A stretch of 64,000 nt of DNA from Streptomyces fumigatiscleroticus (GCF_014647975.1 NZ_BMQF01000002.1:186001-250000); one strand, 5' to 3'; numbered from the stretch's first letter, positions 6,186-14,980 are shown. Notes: generated by a model not told the origin, from the sequence alone. Made by a program: numbers and translations.

Positions 6186-9086
6186 ATGCACGCACACGAG
6201 CAGCAGGACACCGCCGCCCGGACCGCCCGGACGGCGCCCGTCCCGGCGCGGTCGGCCGGCGACGCCGCCGTTGCCGTGACCGCCGGCCCGGCCGAATCCG
6301 GCGCGCCGTCCGCGCGACAGCTCCTGGCGCTTCAGCGCACCGCCGGGAACGCCGCCGTGGTCCGGGCGCTGGAGGGACGGCGCCCCGCAGGACGGCAGGC
6401 GGAACACCGGGCCGAGCACCGGGCCGAGCACCAGGTGCAGCGTCATGTGCACGGGCCCGCCTGCGGTCACCAGGAGGAATCCACCCCGGTGCAGCGGTCG
6501 TCGGTGCCGTCCGTGCTGAGCTCGCCCGGCCGGCCGCTGGACGGCGAGGTCCGCGCGGAGATGGAGGCGCGGCTGGGCGCCGACTTCTCCGACGTACGCC
6601 TGCACACCGGGCCCGCCGCCCAGCGCTCGGCGGCGGAGATCGGCGCCCGCGCCTACACCTCCGGCAGCCATGTCGTCATCGGCTCCCAGGGAGCCGACCG
6701 GCACACCCTGGCCCATGAGCTGACCCATGTCATCCAGCAGCGCCAGGGTCCGGTGGCGGGCACCGACAACGGCTCCGGGCTCAGCATCTCGGACCCGTCC
6801 GACCGGTTCGAACGCGCGGCGGAGGAGAACGCCCGCCGGGTGCTGTCCGGCCCCGTGCCCGACGCCGGTACGGCGGCGCCCGTGCAGCGGGCGTCCGCCC
6901 GGCCGGCGGCCGCGGGCCACGTCGCCGTGCAGCGCTACGGCGACGGCGAGGCCCCCTTCGACCACGCCCAGTACTACGCGCGGACGGGCTGGCAGGCCGC
7001 GGCCGAGGAGTTCGAGACCCGGCTGGGCGGCTACGCCTTCCGCCATCCGAAGGCGCTCGCGGCGGCCCGCGCGACCGTGGCCCGGCTCAAGAAGCTGCTC
7101 ATCGACTACGCCCGTCAGTCGCACAAGGACCCGGCGCTGGCCAACAAGTCGTTCTTCAAGAACGACAGGACCAGCGGCGGTCAGGTGGGCGACGGGATGA
7201 CCACCGCCCAGATCAACCAGTTCTTCTCCCGCGACGGCAATGTCCGCGAGCTGATGACGGCCGTCTACAACGCCGCCTACTACAACACGACCGGGGCGGA
7301 CGGGGGCGCGGGCAAGCTCTCGCTCAAGGAGATCCTGAACGGCATCATCGGGCCCCGGCCCCAGCTCGCGTCGACGCTCGGGATGAACGAGGAGGAGCTG
7401 AAGAAGCACTCCGCGTTCCTCAACGGCTGGACCCGGCCGCTCCTGGAGGCGGCGGCGAACCTCAAGGGCAAGGGCTACAACTACGCGCGGGACCCGTACG
7501 CGCTGGGCAACATCCTCGCGCAGTCGAACTCGGAGACGTTCGCCGGCGACACCCTCGAGATGATCAGCAGTCAGGCCCCGCGGAAGGAACGCAGCGAGGC
7601 CGACAAGCAGGCCAACCGCAAGAGCCCCCGCGACTACGAGAAGCGGGGCGCCCCGCTCAGCGACCGCGAGCTGGCGTTCGCGGGCAGGCCGGGCCCGGAC
7701 GACAAACTCCCCTGGACCGAGGGGTACGCCTACTTCGAGATCAACGAGGCGTCGAGCTGGTCGAAGTCGGCCGCCGGCCGTGGCATCCCGGTGGTCGCGG
7801 GCATGTCGGGCACCACGACCCGGATGCTCAAGACCTTCCAGTGGATGAACGTCAGCGGGGTGGACGTCTTCGACTACCGGATGGCCCTGATGGGCTGGAT
7901 GCTGCCGTCCTGGGACCACTCGCTCTACGAGATGCTGCGCGGTTCCTGGGCGGCCGGGGTGAAGGGCCCCAGGGAGTCCCTCCTGGGCTCCGGCAAGGGC
8001 GCCGCGCTGATGTACCAGAACATCGCGCCCTTCACGGAGGAGGAGCTGCGCCAGAACGTCTGCGTCAACGGCCAGTTCCCGCACGAGCTGATGTACCTCG
8101 CCGAGGCCAACCGGCCCCGGGTCCAGGACCCCCGGGCGAGCGGCTTCATGGAGCCCGGAGTGGGCGCCGCCCAGGAGGCACAGCACAAGTACAACGACTT
8201 CGTGGCGGGCGACAACGGGACCAACCCACGCATCAACCAGTGGAAGGCGGACAACGGCAACGTCTCCACCGCGGCCGTGGCGCAGAAGCTGAAGCCCGCC
8301 CACGCGACCGCTCTGATGGCGTACACCGGCGGAGCGCACCAGATGATCAACGCGGTGGTGCGCAGCCGGGTCCTGCCTCAGGGGTACGCGCCGTTCGGCA
8401 CCGCCGGGCTGCTCACCCCCGGCGCCGAGGCCATCTCGCTCAAGCAGGTCAAGGGCCAGCTGCACTGGGCCGCCCAGGATCCCAGGGCGGAGCACCTGCC
8501 CACGCTCGACGAGGACCCGGTGATCGCGCCGCAGCTCCCGGCGGCCCGGGGCACGGACAAGGCGGCCAAGGAGGCGGCGATGGCCGTCATCGACGCGCGG
8601 ATCGAGGTCCTCGCGCCCGTGCTCTTCGAGGAGCTCAAGGCCCACGCCGACATGACGATGGAGGCGCTGAACCGGCTGCCCCCGGTCACCGGCAAGGTCT
8701 TCCGGGGCGACTGGAACCTCGGCGGGGAGGGGGCGCTCAGCCAGTTCGGCAAGCAGGCGGCGCTGAACTACCGGCCGGGGTCCGTGTTCACCACGTCCTT
8801 CGACAGCACCAGCCGGGAGGAGCCGGTGGCGATGGAGTTCATGCGGGGCCAGCGGGTCGACGGCACGGTGAAGCACCGGATCCTGCTGGAGCTGACGCTC
8901 ACCGGGAAGTACGGGCGGGACATCGACCCGTTCCACCAGTACCAGGGCACGGAGGCGGAGGTGCTCCTCATGCCGGGCGCCAGCTTCAAGGTCACCGACA
9001 GCGAGTGGAAGCACGACCCCGGGCACGATCCGGCGCAGCACGGCGGAAGCGACTGGTACGAACACGTCAAGGCGACGGAGGTGTGA
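6186..9086 (+). CDS. DUF4157 protein with C-terminal ADP-ribosyltransferase-like domain (toxin candidate)
   Basis: A 966-residue protein. Residues about 110-190 form a DUF4157 domain (RLGADFSDVRLHTGPAAQ ... HTLAHELTHVIQQ, with H177-E178-L-T-H181), the metallopeptidase-like module often found in cargo of extracellular contractile injection systems. The centre (about 260-800) is a large helical region I do not recognise. The C-terminus looks like an R-S-E type ADP-ribosyltransferase: R840 in VFRGDW, S874-T875-S876 in FDSTSREEP, and E923-A-E925 in QGTEAEVLLMPG. No signal peptide is present, so delivery would need a machine not encoded here. GTG 6159 and ATG 6168 are alternative starts. It ends 37 bases before a 62-bp palindrome. 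Confidence 0.8.
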   Translation: MHAHEQQDTAARTARTAPVPARSAGDAAVAVTAGPAESGAPSARQLLALQRTAGNAAVVRALEGRRPAGRQAEHRAEHRAEHQVQRHVHGPACGHQEESTPVQRSSVPSVLSSPGRPLDGEVRAEMEARLGADFSDVRLHTGPAAQRSAAEIGARAYTSGSHVVIGSQGADRHTLAHELTHVIQQRQGPVAGTDNGSGLSISDPSDRFERAAEENARRVLSGPVPDAGTAAPVQRASARPAAAGHVAVQRYGDGEAPFDHAQYYARTGWQAAAEEFETRLGGYAFRHPKALAAARATVARLKKLLIDYARQSHKDPALANKSFFKNDRTSGGQVGDGMTTAQINQFFSRDGNVRELMTAVYNAAYYNTTGADGGAGKLSLKEILNGIIGPRPQLASTLGMNEEELKKHSAFLNGWTRPLLEAAANLKGKGYNYARDPYALGNILAQSNSETFAGDTLEMISSQAPRKERSEADKQANRKSPRDYEKRGAPLSDRELAFAGRPGPDDKLPWTEGYAYFEINEASSWSKSAAGRGIPVVAGMSGTTTRMLKTFQWMNVSGVDVFDYRMALMGWMLPSWDHSLYEMLRGSWAAGVKGPRESLLGSGKGAALMYQNIAPFTEEELRQNVCVNGQFPHELMYLAEANRPRVQDPRASGFMEPGVGAAQEAQHKYNDFVAGDNGTNPRINQWKADNGNVSTAAVAQKLKPAHATALMAYTGGAHQMINAVVRSRVLPQGYAPFGTAGLLTPGAEAISLKQVKGQLHWAAQDPRAEHLPTLDEDPVIAPQLPAARGTDKAAKEAAMAVIDARIEVLAPVLFEELKAHADMTMEALNRLPPVTGKVFRGDWNLGGEGALSQFGKQAALNYRPGSVFTTSFDSTSREEPVAMEFMRGQRVDGTVKHRILLELTLTGKYGRDIDPFHQYQGTEAEVLLMPGASFKVTDSEWKHDPGHDPAQHGGSDWYEHVKATEV

Positions 9087-9123
9087 CGCACCGCCCCGGC
9101 CGGCGGCATCCCGGGCCCTGTCC

Positions 9124-9185
9124 AGTGCCCCGGCAGGCAACGTTCGCCCCGTCGCGACGGGGCGAACGTTGCCTGCCGGGGCACT
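9124..9185. terminator. Perfect 62-bp palindrome, bidirectional terminator
   Basis: Arms of 31 bases (9124-9154 and 9155-9185) are exact reverse complements with no spacer. The palindrome lies between the convergent toxin-like gene and TauE gene and contains the TauE stop codon. It begins AGTGCCCCGGCAGGCAACG. In RNA either strand would form an extremely stable hairpin. Confidence 0.9.
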
Positions 9186-9966
9186 AGGCCACCCACTGCT
9201 CGTACGCCAGATTCGCCACCAGGGCGAACACGACCGTCAGCAGCACCAGCCGGACGAAGCCGCTGCCCTTCTTCAGGGCCGTGCGCGCGCCCAGGGTGCC
9301 GCCCACGAGGTTGAACACGGCCATCAGCACGGCCGGTTCCCACAGCACCGAGCCCTGCCAGGCGAACATCGCGAGCGCGCCCGCGTTGGTGCAGCAGTTG
9401 ACGATCTTGGCGGTGGCCGAGGCGGTCACCAGGTCCAGGTGGAGGACGGCGGTGAGCGCCAGGACCAGGAAGGTGCCGGTGCCGGGGCCGATGAGACCGT
9501 CGTAGAAGCCGATGCCGAGGCCGGCCAGGCCGATCGCTGCCAGGATCCGGCGGCGGGTGGCCGGGCCGGGGGCCGGGGCGGCGCCGAAGGCGGGGCGCAG
9601 GATCACGAAGGCGGCGACCCCGAGCAGCACCACCATGATCACCGGCTTGAGGACGTCGGTGCTCAGGCCGGCCGCGAGGAGGGCACCGCCCGAGGAGGCG
9701 GCGAGGGCGGCGAGGCCGATGCGCACGGCCGTGCCGACGTCCACCGGCGCCTTGCGGGCATAGGTCACCGCGGCGCCCGTCGTGCCGACGATGGCGACGG
9801 CCTTGTTGGTGCCGAGCGCGTGCGCGGCCGGCGTGCCGGACGGCAGCCCGAGCAGCAGCGCCGGCAGCAGCAGGAGACCGCCACCGCCGACCACGGCGTC
9901 GATCCAGCCGGCCGCCAGCGCCGCCAGGCACAGCAGGACGAGTGTGGTCAGCGATATGTCGGGCAT
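9184..9966 (-). CDS. TauE/SafE family sulfite exporter-type membrane permease
   Basis: A 260-residue polytopic membrane protein of the TauE/SafE (DUF81) family, proposed to export sulfite or organosulfonates. The N-terminus LAALAAGWIDAVVGGGGLLLLPALL holds the conserved glycine-rich motif; a second repeat starts near LAGLGIGFYDGLIGPGTGTF, giving the family's internal duplication and about eight membrane segments. The ATG at 9966 is chosen because a longer start adds only a Pro-rich tail. It is convergent with the ART gene and divergent from the nitrite reductase operon, so both promoters share a 177-bp gap. Substrate unknown. Confidence 0.88.
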   Translation of the reverse strand: MPDISLTTLVLLCLAALAAGWIDAVVGGGGLLLLPALLLGLPSGTPAAHALGTNKAVAIVGTTGAAVTYARKAPVDVGTAVRIGLAALAASSGGALLAAGLSTDVLKPVIMVVLLGVAAFVILRPAFGAAPAPGPATRRRILAAIGLAGLGIGFYDGLIGPGTGTFLVLALTAVLHLDLVTASATAKIVNCCTNAGALAMFAWQGSVLWEPAVLMAVFNLVGGTLGARTALKKGSGFVRLVLLTVVFALVANLAYEQWVA

Positions 9967-10005
9967 GATCGCGACCCTAGGTGACGGGGCGGGTGGTACG
10001 TCCAT

Positions 10006-10029
10006 GGACCTGAGGGTTTTCTGAGGTCC
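10006..10029. promoter_or_regulatory. Inverted repeat upstream of the TauE gene
   Basis: GGACCT (10006-10011) and AGGTCC (10024-10029) form an exact inverted repeat with a 12-base spacer, 40 bases upstream of the TauE start. It could be an operator; no regulator can be assigned. Confidence 0.3.
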
Positions 10030-10082
10030 GGGCGGTCTCCCCCGAACCCTCACATCCGGCGCCCGTCCCCGCTGAGGGCAGC

Positions 10083-10120
10083 GTTCCCCGCGGGAAACAG
10101 ACGTGATGCCACCGGGTAAC
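10083..10120 (+). promoter_or_regulatory. GlnR-like operator upstream of the nitrite reductase operon
   Basis: Pentamers in 11-bp phase: GTTCC (10083-10087), GAAAC (10094-10098), GATGC (10105-10109), GTAAC (10116-10120). Against the published GlnR pattern (gTnAc-n6-GaAAc, twice) the first pair differs by one base. GlnR control of nirBD is established in S. coelicolor, there together with NnaR. The last box ends 23 bases before the ATG, as at narB. A CACGCT at 10131-10136, seven bases before the ATG and shared with narB, could be an activator-dependent -10. Confidence 0.65.
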
Positions 10121-10143
10121 ACCGGCACCGCACGCTCGGTGCC

Positions 10144-11370
10144 ATGACCTCGAATACGCGTGTGGTGGTGATCGGCGCCGGGCTCGCGGGCGTCCGTCTC
10201 GCCCGGCGGCTCGGAGAGCTCGGCGTGTCCGCGCTGCTGGTCGGCGAGGAGGAGCACCGCCCGTACAACCGGGTCCTGCTCGCCGAGGTGCTGGCCGGCC
10301 GCTACCGACCCGAGGTGATCGCGCTGCCCTCGCCCGCGGAGCTGACCCGCGCCCGGGTCACCGGCATCGACCGGGCCGGGCGGACCGTGCGCTGCGCGGA
10401 CGGCTCGGTGATCGCATACGACACGCTGGTCCTGGCCACCGGCTCCAACGCCGTTCTGCCGCCGCTGCGCGGCCTGTTCACGGCGGACACGCCGGAGGGC
10501 GGCCTGCCCGGGGGCGTGCACGCCTTCCGCACCATGGACGACTGCCTGGGCCTGTCCGAGGCGGTACGGCCCGGCGTACGGGCCGTCGTCATCGGCGGCG
10601 GGCTCCTCGGCGTCTCCGCGGCCCGCGCGCTGGCCGTGCGGGGCGCGCAGGTCGTCCTCGCCCAGCAGGCCGAGCGGCTCATGGAACGCCAGCTCGACCC
10701 GGCCGCCTCACGGCTGGTCCGCCGGCATCTGACCGACCTCGGTGTGGAGGTGCACACCGAGTGCCGGGTGCGGGACGTGCGGTGCGTCGGCGGCGCGGTC
10801 CGCTCGGTGGAGCTGGCCGACGGGTACGCGCTGGACGCCGACCTCGTGGTGCTGGCCTGCGGGGTCCACCCGCGCGTGGGCCTCGCGCAGGACGCCGGAC
10901 TGGACGTCCGCAAGGGCATCGTCGTCGACGACGAGCTGCGTACGTCCGACCCGCGCATCCACGCCATCGGCGACTGCGCGCAGCACGACGGCACGGTGTA
11001 CGGGCTGGCCGCGCCCGCGTACGAACAGGCCGACGCCCTGGCCGAGCTGCTCGCCGGGAACGCCCGCGCCCGCTACACCGGCACCCGGTCCCTGACCCGG
11101 CTCACCCTCACGGGCCACGAGGGCCCCTTCGACCTCGCCGCGTTCGGCGAACCCGAACCACGTCCCGGCGACGACGTCGTCCAGCTCGCCGACGCCACCC
11201 GCGGCACCTACCGCAAGGTCGTCGTCCGCGACGACCGCCTGGTCGGCGGGGTGCTCGTCGGCGAACTCGGCACCGTCGGCGCGCTGGCGCGCGCCTGGGA
11301 GGGAGCAGAGCCGCTCCCGTCCGACGGACGGCCCCTGCTCCACCTGCTCACCCACGACGGAGGCTCCTGA
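10144..11370 (+). CDS. FAD/NAD(P)H-dependent oxidoreductase of the nitrite reductase operon
   Basis: A 408-residue pyridine nucleotide-disulfide oxidoreductase. The N-terminal FAD-binding Rossmann motif is VVVIGAGLAGVRLARRL (GxGxxG), the NAD(P)H-binding motif VVIGGGLLGVSAARAL, and the second FAD motif IHAIGDCAQHDGTVYG. It aligns with the N-terminal half of NirB encoded immediately downstream (RPYNRVLLAEVLAG against RPAYDRVQLTSYFSG). It probably carries electrons from NAD(P)H to nitrite (or nitrate) reductase. Its TGA shares a base with the NirB ATG, so the two are translationally coupled. Its exact electron acceptor is not certain. Confidence 0.87.
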   Translation: MTSNTRVVVIGAGLAGVRLARRLGELGVSALLVGEEEHRPYNRVLLAEVLAGRYRPEVIALPSPAELTRARVTGIDRAGRTVRCADGSVIAYDTLVLATGSNAVLPPLRGLFTADTPEGGLPGGVHAFRTMDDCLGLSEAVRPGVRAVVIGGGLLGVSAARALAVRGAQVVLAQQAERLMERQLDPAASRLVRRHLTDLGVEVHTECRVRDVRCVGGAVRSVELADGYALDADLVVLACGVHPRVGLAQDAGLDVRKGIVVDDELRTSDPRIHAIGDCAQHDGTVYGLAAPAYEQADALAELLAGNARARYTGTRSLTRLTLTGHEGPFDLAAFGEPEPRPGDDVVQLADATRGTYRKVVVRDDRLVGGVLVGELGTVGALARAWEGAEPLPSDGRPLLHLLTHDGGS

Positions 11371-13991
11371 TGTCCACGGCCACCACCGAGACCACCCCCA
11401 CGATCGTGCTCGTCGGCCACGGCATGGTCGGCCAGCGCTTCCTCGAGGCGCTCGCCGAGCGCGGCCTGACCGCGACGCACCGCGTGGTGGTGCTGTGCGA
11501 GGAGCCGCGGCCGGCGTACGACCGGGTCCAGCTCACCTCGTACTTCTCGGGCCGGACGCCCGAGGACCTGTCGATGACGGACATGGCGTTCATCGAGCGG
11601 CACGGCATCGAGCTGCACGTCGGCGACCCGGCGACCGGCATCGACCGCGAGGCGCGGAAGGTGACCGCCCGCTCGGGCCTGGTCCTCGACTACGACGTGC
11701 TCGTCCTGGCCACCGGCTCCTACCCGTTCGTGCCGCCGGTGCCGAACAAGGACGCGACGGGCTGTTTCGTGTACCGCACGATCGAGGACCTGCTCGCCAT
11801 CGAGGAGTACGCGAAGACCCGGGCGACCACCGGTGCCGTCGTCGGCGGCGGCCTGCTCGGCCTGGAGGCCGCGGGCGCGCTCAAGGGCCTCGGACTGAAC
11901 GCCCACATCGTGGAGTTCGCTCCGCGCCTGATGCCGGTGCAGGTCGACGAGGGCGGTGGCGCGGCGCTGCTGCGCACCATCGAGGACATGGGCCTCGCCG
12001 TCCACACCGGCGTGGGCACCCAGGAGATCGTCGTCGGCGAGGACGGCGCGGTCACCGGTATGAAGCTGTCCGACGGCTCGGAACTCGCCACCGACATGGT
12101 GGTGTTCAGCGCCGGTGTCCGCCCCCGCGACCAGCTCGCCCGCGACTGCGGTCTGACGGTCGGCGAGCGCGGCGGCATCAGCGTCGACGAGCAGTGCCGT
12201 ACGGTCACCGACCCGCATGTGTTCGCGATCGGCGAGTGCGCGCTCGCGGCGGACGGGCGGGTGTACGGCCTGGTGGCGCCGGGCTACGAGCAGGCGGAGA
12301 CGGCGGCGGCGACGATCGCCTCGGACGAGGCGGCCTTCACCGGAGCCGACCTCTCGACCAAGCTGAAGCTGCTCGGCGTGGACGTGGCGTCCTTCGGCGA
12401 CGCGCACGGCACCGCCGAGGACTGCCTGGACGTGGTCTACTCCGACTCCCGCTCGGGCCTGTACAAGAAGCTGGTCATCGGCCGCGACGGCACCCTGCTC
12501 GGCGGCATCCTGGTCGGCGACGCGGAGGCGTACGGCACGCTGCGCGCGTTCACCGGGTCGGTGCCGCCGGTCGCGCCCGAGGCACTGGTCCTCCCCGCCG
12601 GTGCGGGCGCTCCGGCGCAGCTCGGCCCGTCGGCCCTCCCCGACGACGCGGTGATCTGCTCCTGCCACAACGTCACCAAGGGCACCATCCGCGGCGCGGT
12701 CACCGAGCACCGGTGCACCACCGTGCCCGAGGTGAAGAAGTGCACCAAGGCCGGTACCGGCTGCGGCTCCTGCGTCAAGGTGCTCGGGCAGCTGGTCGAC
12801 GCCGAGCTGGAGGCGAGCGGCATCGAGGTCGACAAGGGCCTGTGCGGCTGCTTCGCCCAGACCCGCGAGGAGCTGTACGAGATCGTCCTCGCCCTGCGCA
12901 TCACCTCCTACCAGGAGCTGCTGGACCGCCACGGCCGGGAGGCGGCGCGCGGCGGCGACGGCTGCGAGATCTGCAAGCCCACGGTCGGCTCGATCATCGC
13001 CTCGCTCGCGCCCACGATCGGCGCCGCCGGCTACGTCCTGGAGGGCGAGCAGGCGGCGCTCCAGGACACCAACGACCACTTCCTCGCCAACCTCCAGAAG
13101 AACGGCTCGTACTCGGTCGTCCCCCGCATCCCCGGCGGCGAGATCGCCCCGGAGAAGCTGATCGTGATCGGCGAGATCGCCCGGGACTTCGGCCTCTACA
13201 CGAAGATCACCGGCGGCCAGCGGATCGACATGTTCGGCGCCCGGGTCGAGCAGCTCCCCTCCATCTGGGCGCGGCTGGTGGACGCGGGCTTCGAATCGGG
13301 CCACGCGTACGGCAAGTCGCTGCGCACGGTGAAGTCCTGCGTGGGCCAGACCTGGTGCCGTTACGGCGTCCAGGACTCGGTCCGCATGGCGATCGACCTG
13401 GAGCTGCGCTACCGGGGCCTGCGGTCCCCGCACAAACTCAAGTCGGCGGTCTCCGGGTGCGCACGGGAGTGCGCCGAGGCCCAGTCGAAGGACTTCGGCG
13501 TGATCGCCACCGCCAACGGCTGGAACCTGTACGTCGGCGGCAACGGCGGCGCCACCCCGCGCCACGCGGACCTGCTCGCGCAGGACCTGTCCGACGCCGA
13601 GCTGATCCGCCTGATCGACCGGTTCCTGATGTTCTACATCCGCACCGCCGACCGGTTGGAGCGCACCTCCACCTGGCTGGAGCGGATCCCCGGCGGCCTG
13701 GACCACGTACGGGACGTCGTCGTGCACGACTCGCTCGGCATCTGCGACGAGCTGGAGTCCCTGATGGCCGCCCATGTCGCCCACTACCGCGACGAGTGGG
13801 CGGAGACCATCAACGACCCCGAGAAGCTGGCCCGTTTCGTGTCCTTCGTGAACGCGCCCGACACTCCCGACCCGGTGGTCGCCTTCGTCCCCGAGCGCGA
13901 CCAGATCAAGCCCGACCTGCCGCTGCTCTCCATCGGCCTGCGGCCCGCCGAGCCCCTGGAAGACGTCCTGGAAGGAAGCACCCAGCGATGA
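11370..13991 (+). CDS. nirB: Nitrite reductase [NAD(P)H] large subunit
   Basis: Six-electron reduction of nitrite to ammonium in the cytoplasm. Of 873 residues, the first half is an FAD/NAD(P)H oxidoreductase (IVLVGHGMVGQRF, VVGGGLLGLEAAGAL, FAIGECALAADGRVYG). A BFD-type [2Fe-2S] domain follows (CSCHNVTKG ... GTGCGSCVK) with additional cysteines in LCGCFAQ and GCEICKP. The C-terminal siroheme/[4Fe-4S] domain carries C657-x5-C663 (SCVGQTWCRYG) and C697-x3-C701 (SGCARECAEAQ), the full ligand set. It is coupled to the upstream reductase by a one-base stop/start overlap and to nirD by an ATGA overlap. Confidence 0.97.
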   Translation: MSTATTETTPTIVLVGHGMVGQRFLEALAERGLTATHRVVVLCEEPRPAYDRVQLTSYFSGRTPEDLSMTDMAFIERHGIELHVGDPATGIDREARKVTARSGLVLDYDVLVLATGSYPFVPPVPNKDATGCFVYRTIEDLLAIEEYAKTRATTGAVVGGGLLGLEAAGALKGLGLNAHIVEFAPRLMPVQVDEGGGAALLRTIEDMGLAVHTGVGTQEIVVGEDGAVTGMKLSDGSELATDMVVFSAGVRPRDQLARDCGLTVGERGGISVDEQCRTVTDPHVFAIGECALAADGRVYGLVAPGYEQAETAAATIASDEAAFTGADLSTKLKLLGVDVASFGDAHGTAEDCLDVVYSDSRSGLYKKLVIGRDGTLLGGILVGDAEAYGTLRAFTGSVPPVAPEALVLPAGAGAPAQLGPSALPDDAVICSCHNVTKGTIRGAVTEHRCTTVPEVKKCTKAGTGCGSCVKVLGQLVDAELEASGIEVDKGLCGCFAQTREELYEIVLALRITSYQELLDRHGREAARGGDGCEICKPTVGSIIASLAPTIGAAGYVLEGEQAALQDTNDHFLANLQKNGSYSVVPRIPGGEIAPEKLIVIGEIARDFGLYTKITGGQRIDMFGARVEQLPSIWARLVDAGFESGHAYGKSLRTVKSCVGQTWCRYGVQDSVRMAIDLELRYRGLRSPHKLKSAVSGCARECAEAQSKDFGVIATANGWNLYVGGNGGATPRHADLLAQDLSDAELIRLIDRFLMFYIRTADRLERTSTWLERIPGGLDHVRDVVVHDSLGICDELESLMAAHVAHYRDEWAETINDPEKLARFVSFVNAPDTPDPVVAFVPERDQIKPDLPLLSIGLRPAEPLEDVLEGSTQR

Positions 13992-14338
13992 CCCTGGCAG
14001 TTGAGACGACCGACCTGAAGGTCCAGCTCCACCTGGACGGCGAGTGGTTCGCGGTCTGCGACCTGAGCACCCTGCTCCCCGGCCGTGGCGTGGCGGCCCT
14101 GCTCCCGGACGGCCGCCAGGTGGCGCTGTTCCGCGACCGGAACGGCCGGCTGTACGGGATCGACAACCGCGACCCGTTCACCGGCGCGGCGGTCCTCGCC
14201 CGCGGCCTCACCGGCACCCACCAGGGCCGCCCGTTCGTCGCCTCGCCGCTGCTGAAGCAGCGGTTCGACCTGGAGTCGGGGCGGTGCCTGGACGACGAGT
14301 CGGTGCGGGTGGCGGCGTACGAGGTCAAAGCCTCGTAG
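13988..14338 (+). CDS. nirD: Nitrite reductase small subunit
   Basis: A 116-residue NirD with a Rieske-like fold (WFAVCDLSTLLPGRGVAALL ... QVALFRDRNGRLYGIDNRDPFTGAAVLARGL ... VASPLLKQRFDLESG). The Cys/His cluster ligands of true Rieske proteins are absent, as is normal for NirD. It overlaps nirB by four bases (ATGA) and works with it in the same enzyme. The operon ends here; the next gene starts 57 bases downstream behind its own promoter. Confidence 0.95.
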   Translation: MTLAVETTDLKVQLHLDGEWFAVCDLSTLLPGRGVAALLPDGRQVALFRDRNGRLYGIDNRDPFTGAAVLARGLTGTHQGRPFVASPLLKQRFDLESGRCLDDESVRVAAYEVKAS

Positions 14339-14357
14339 GACTTACCCGCGAGACTTA

Positions 14358-14396
14358 CTTGACCGATCATTTCAGATAGCCCTAGGGTCCTGTCCG
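14358..14396 (+). promoter_or_regulatory. Promoter and operator of the TetR gene, probably leaderless
   Basis: TTGACC (14359-14364) and TAGGGT (14383-14388) are spaced 18 bases and predict transcription starting at or next to the GTG start (14396), so the mRNA would have no leader; no ribosome site is visible. CTTGACCGATCATTTCAG (14358-14375) overlaps the -35 and matches, in reverse complement, the site at 15022-15039. Autorepression is inferred. Confidence 0.6.
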
Positions 14397-14980
14397 TGGC
14401 CAGGACCAAGGAGTTCGATCCGGACGCCGCGCTGCAGGCAGCCCTGGAGCTGTTCTGGCGGCGCGGCTACGAGGCGACGTCGATGTCCGACCTCGTCGAG
14501 CACCTCGGCATCGGCCGCGCCAGCCTGTACGCGACCTTCGGCAGCAAGCACGAGCTGTATCTGAAGGCGCTGGACCGCTATGGGCAGACGCGCGACCCGG
14601 GGCTGCTGCGGGAGCTGTCGCAGCCGGGGCCCGCCCTGCCCGCCGTACGGGCGGTCGTGCGGCGGTTCGGCGGCGAGGCCGCGACCGAGGAGAGCCGCCT
14701 GGCCGGCTGCTTCGTCACCAACACGGCCGCCGAACTGGCCCCGCACGACCCGGCGGCGGCCCGCCGCGTCGAGCAGAGCTGGGACCACATCGAGACCCTG
14801 CTGCACTCCGCCCTGGTCCGCGCCCAGGCGCAGGGCGAGCTGGCCGCGGACCGCGATCCGCTCGCCCTCGCCCGGATGCTGCTGGTGCTGATGCAGGGCC
14901 TGCGGGTGGTCGGCAAGGCGTCGACGGACCCCGCGCGCGTACGGGCCGCGACGGAACAGGCACTGGCGCTGCTCGACTGA
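14396..14980 (+). CDS. TetR/AcrR family transcriptional regulator
   Basis: A 194-residue repressor. The N-terminal helix-turn-helix is clear (AALELFWRRGYEATSMSDLVEHLGIGRASLYATFGSKHELY), followed by an all-helical ligand and dimer domain with LAGCFVTNTAAELAP, typical of the TetR_C subgroup that often controls SDR or reductase genes. The GTG start at 14396 has no ribosome site and is predicted to be leaderless. A matching operator before its own gene and before the downstream SDR gene indicates that it regulates both. Inducer unknown. Confidence 0.9.
   Translation: MARTKEFDPDAALQAALELFWRRGYEATSMSDLVEHLGIGRASLYATFGSKHELYLKALDRYGQTRDPGLLRELSQPGPALPAVRAVVRRFGGEAATEESRLAGCFVTNTAAELAPHDPAAARRVEQSWDHIETLLHSALVRAQAQGELAADRDPLALARMLLVLMQGLRVVGKASTDPARVRAATEQALALLD

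Noticed and set aside
6126..9140. A 1004-residue minus-strand open frame over the toxin-like gene
   Set aside because: It is the antisense shadow of a GC-rich gene; its translation is Arg/Gly/Val-rich without domains, while the plus strand has DUF4157 and ART motifs.
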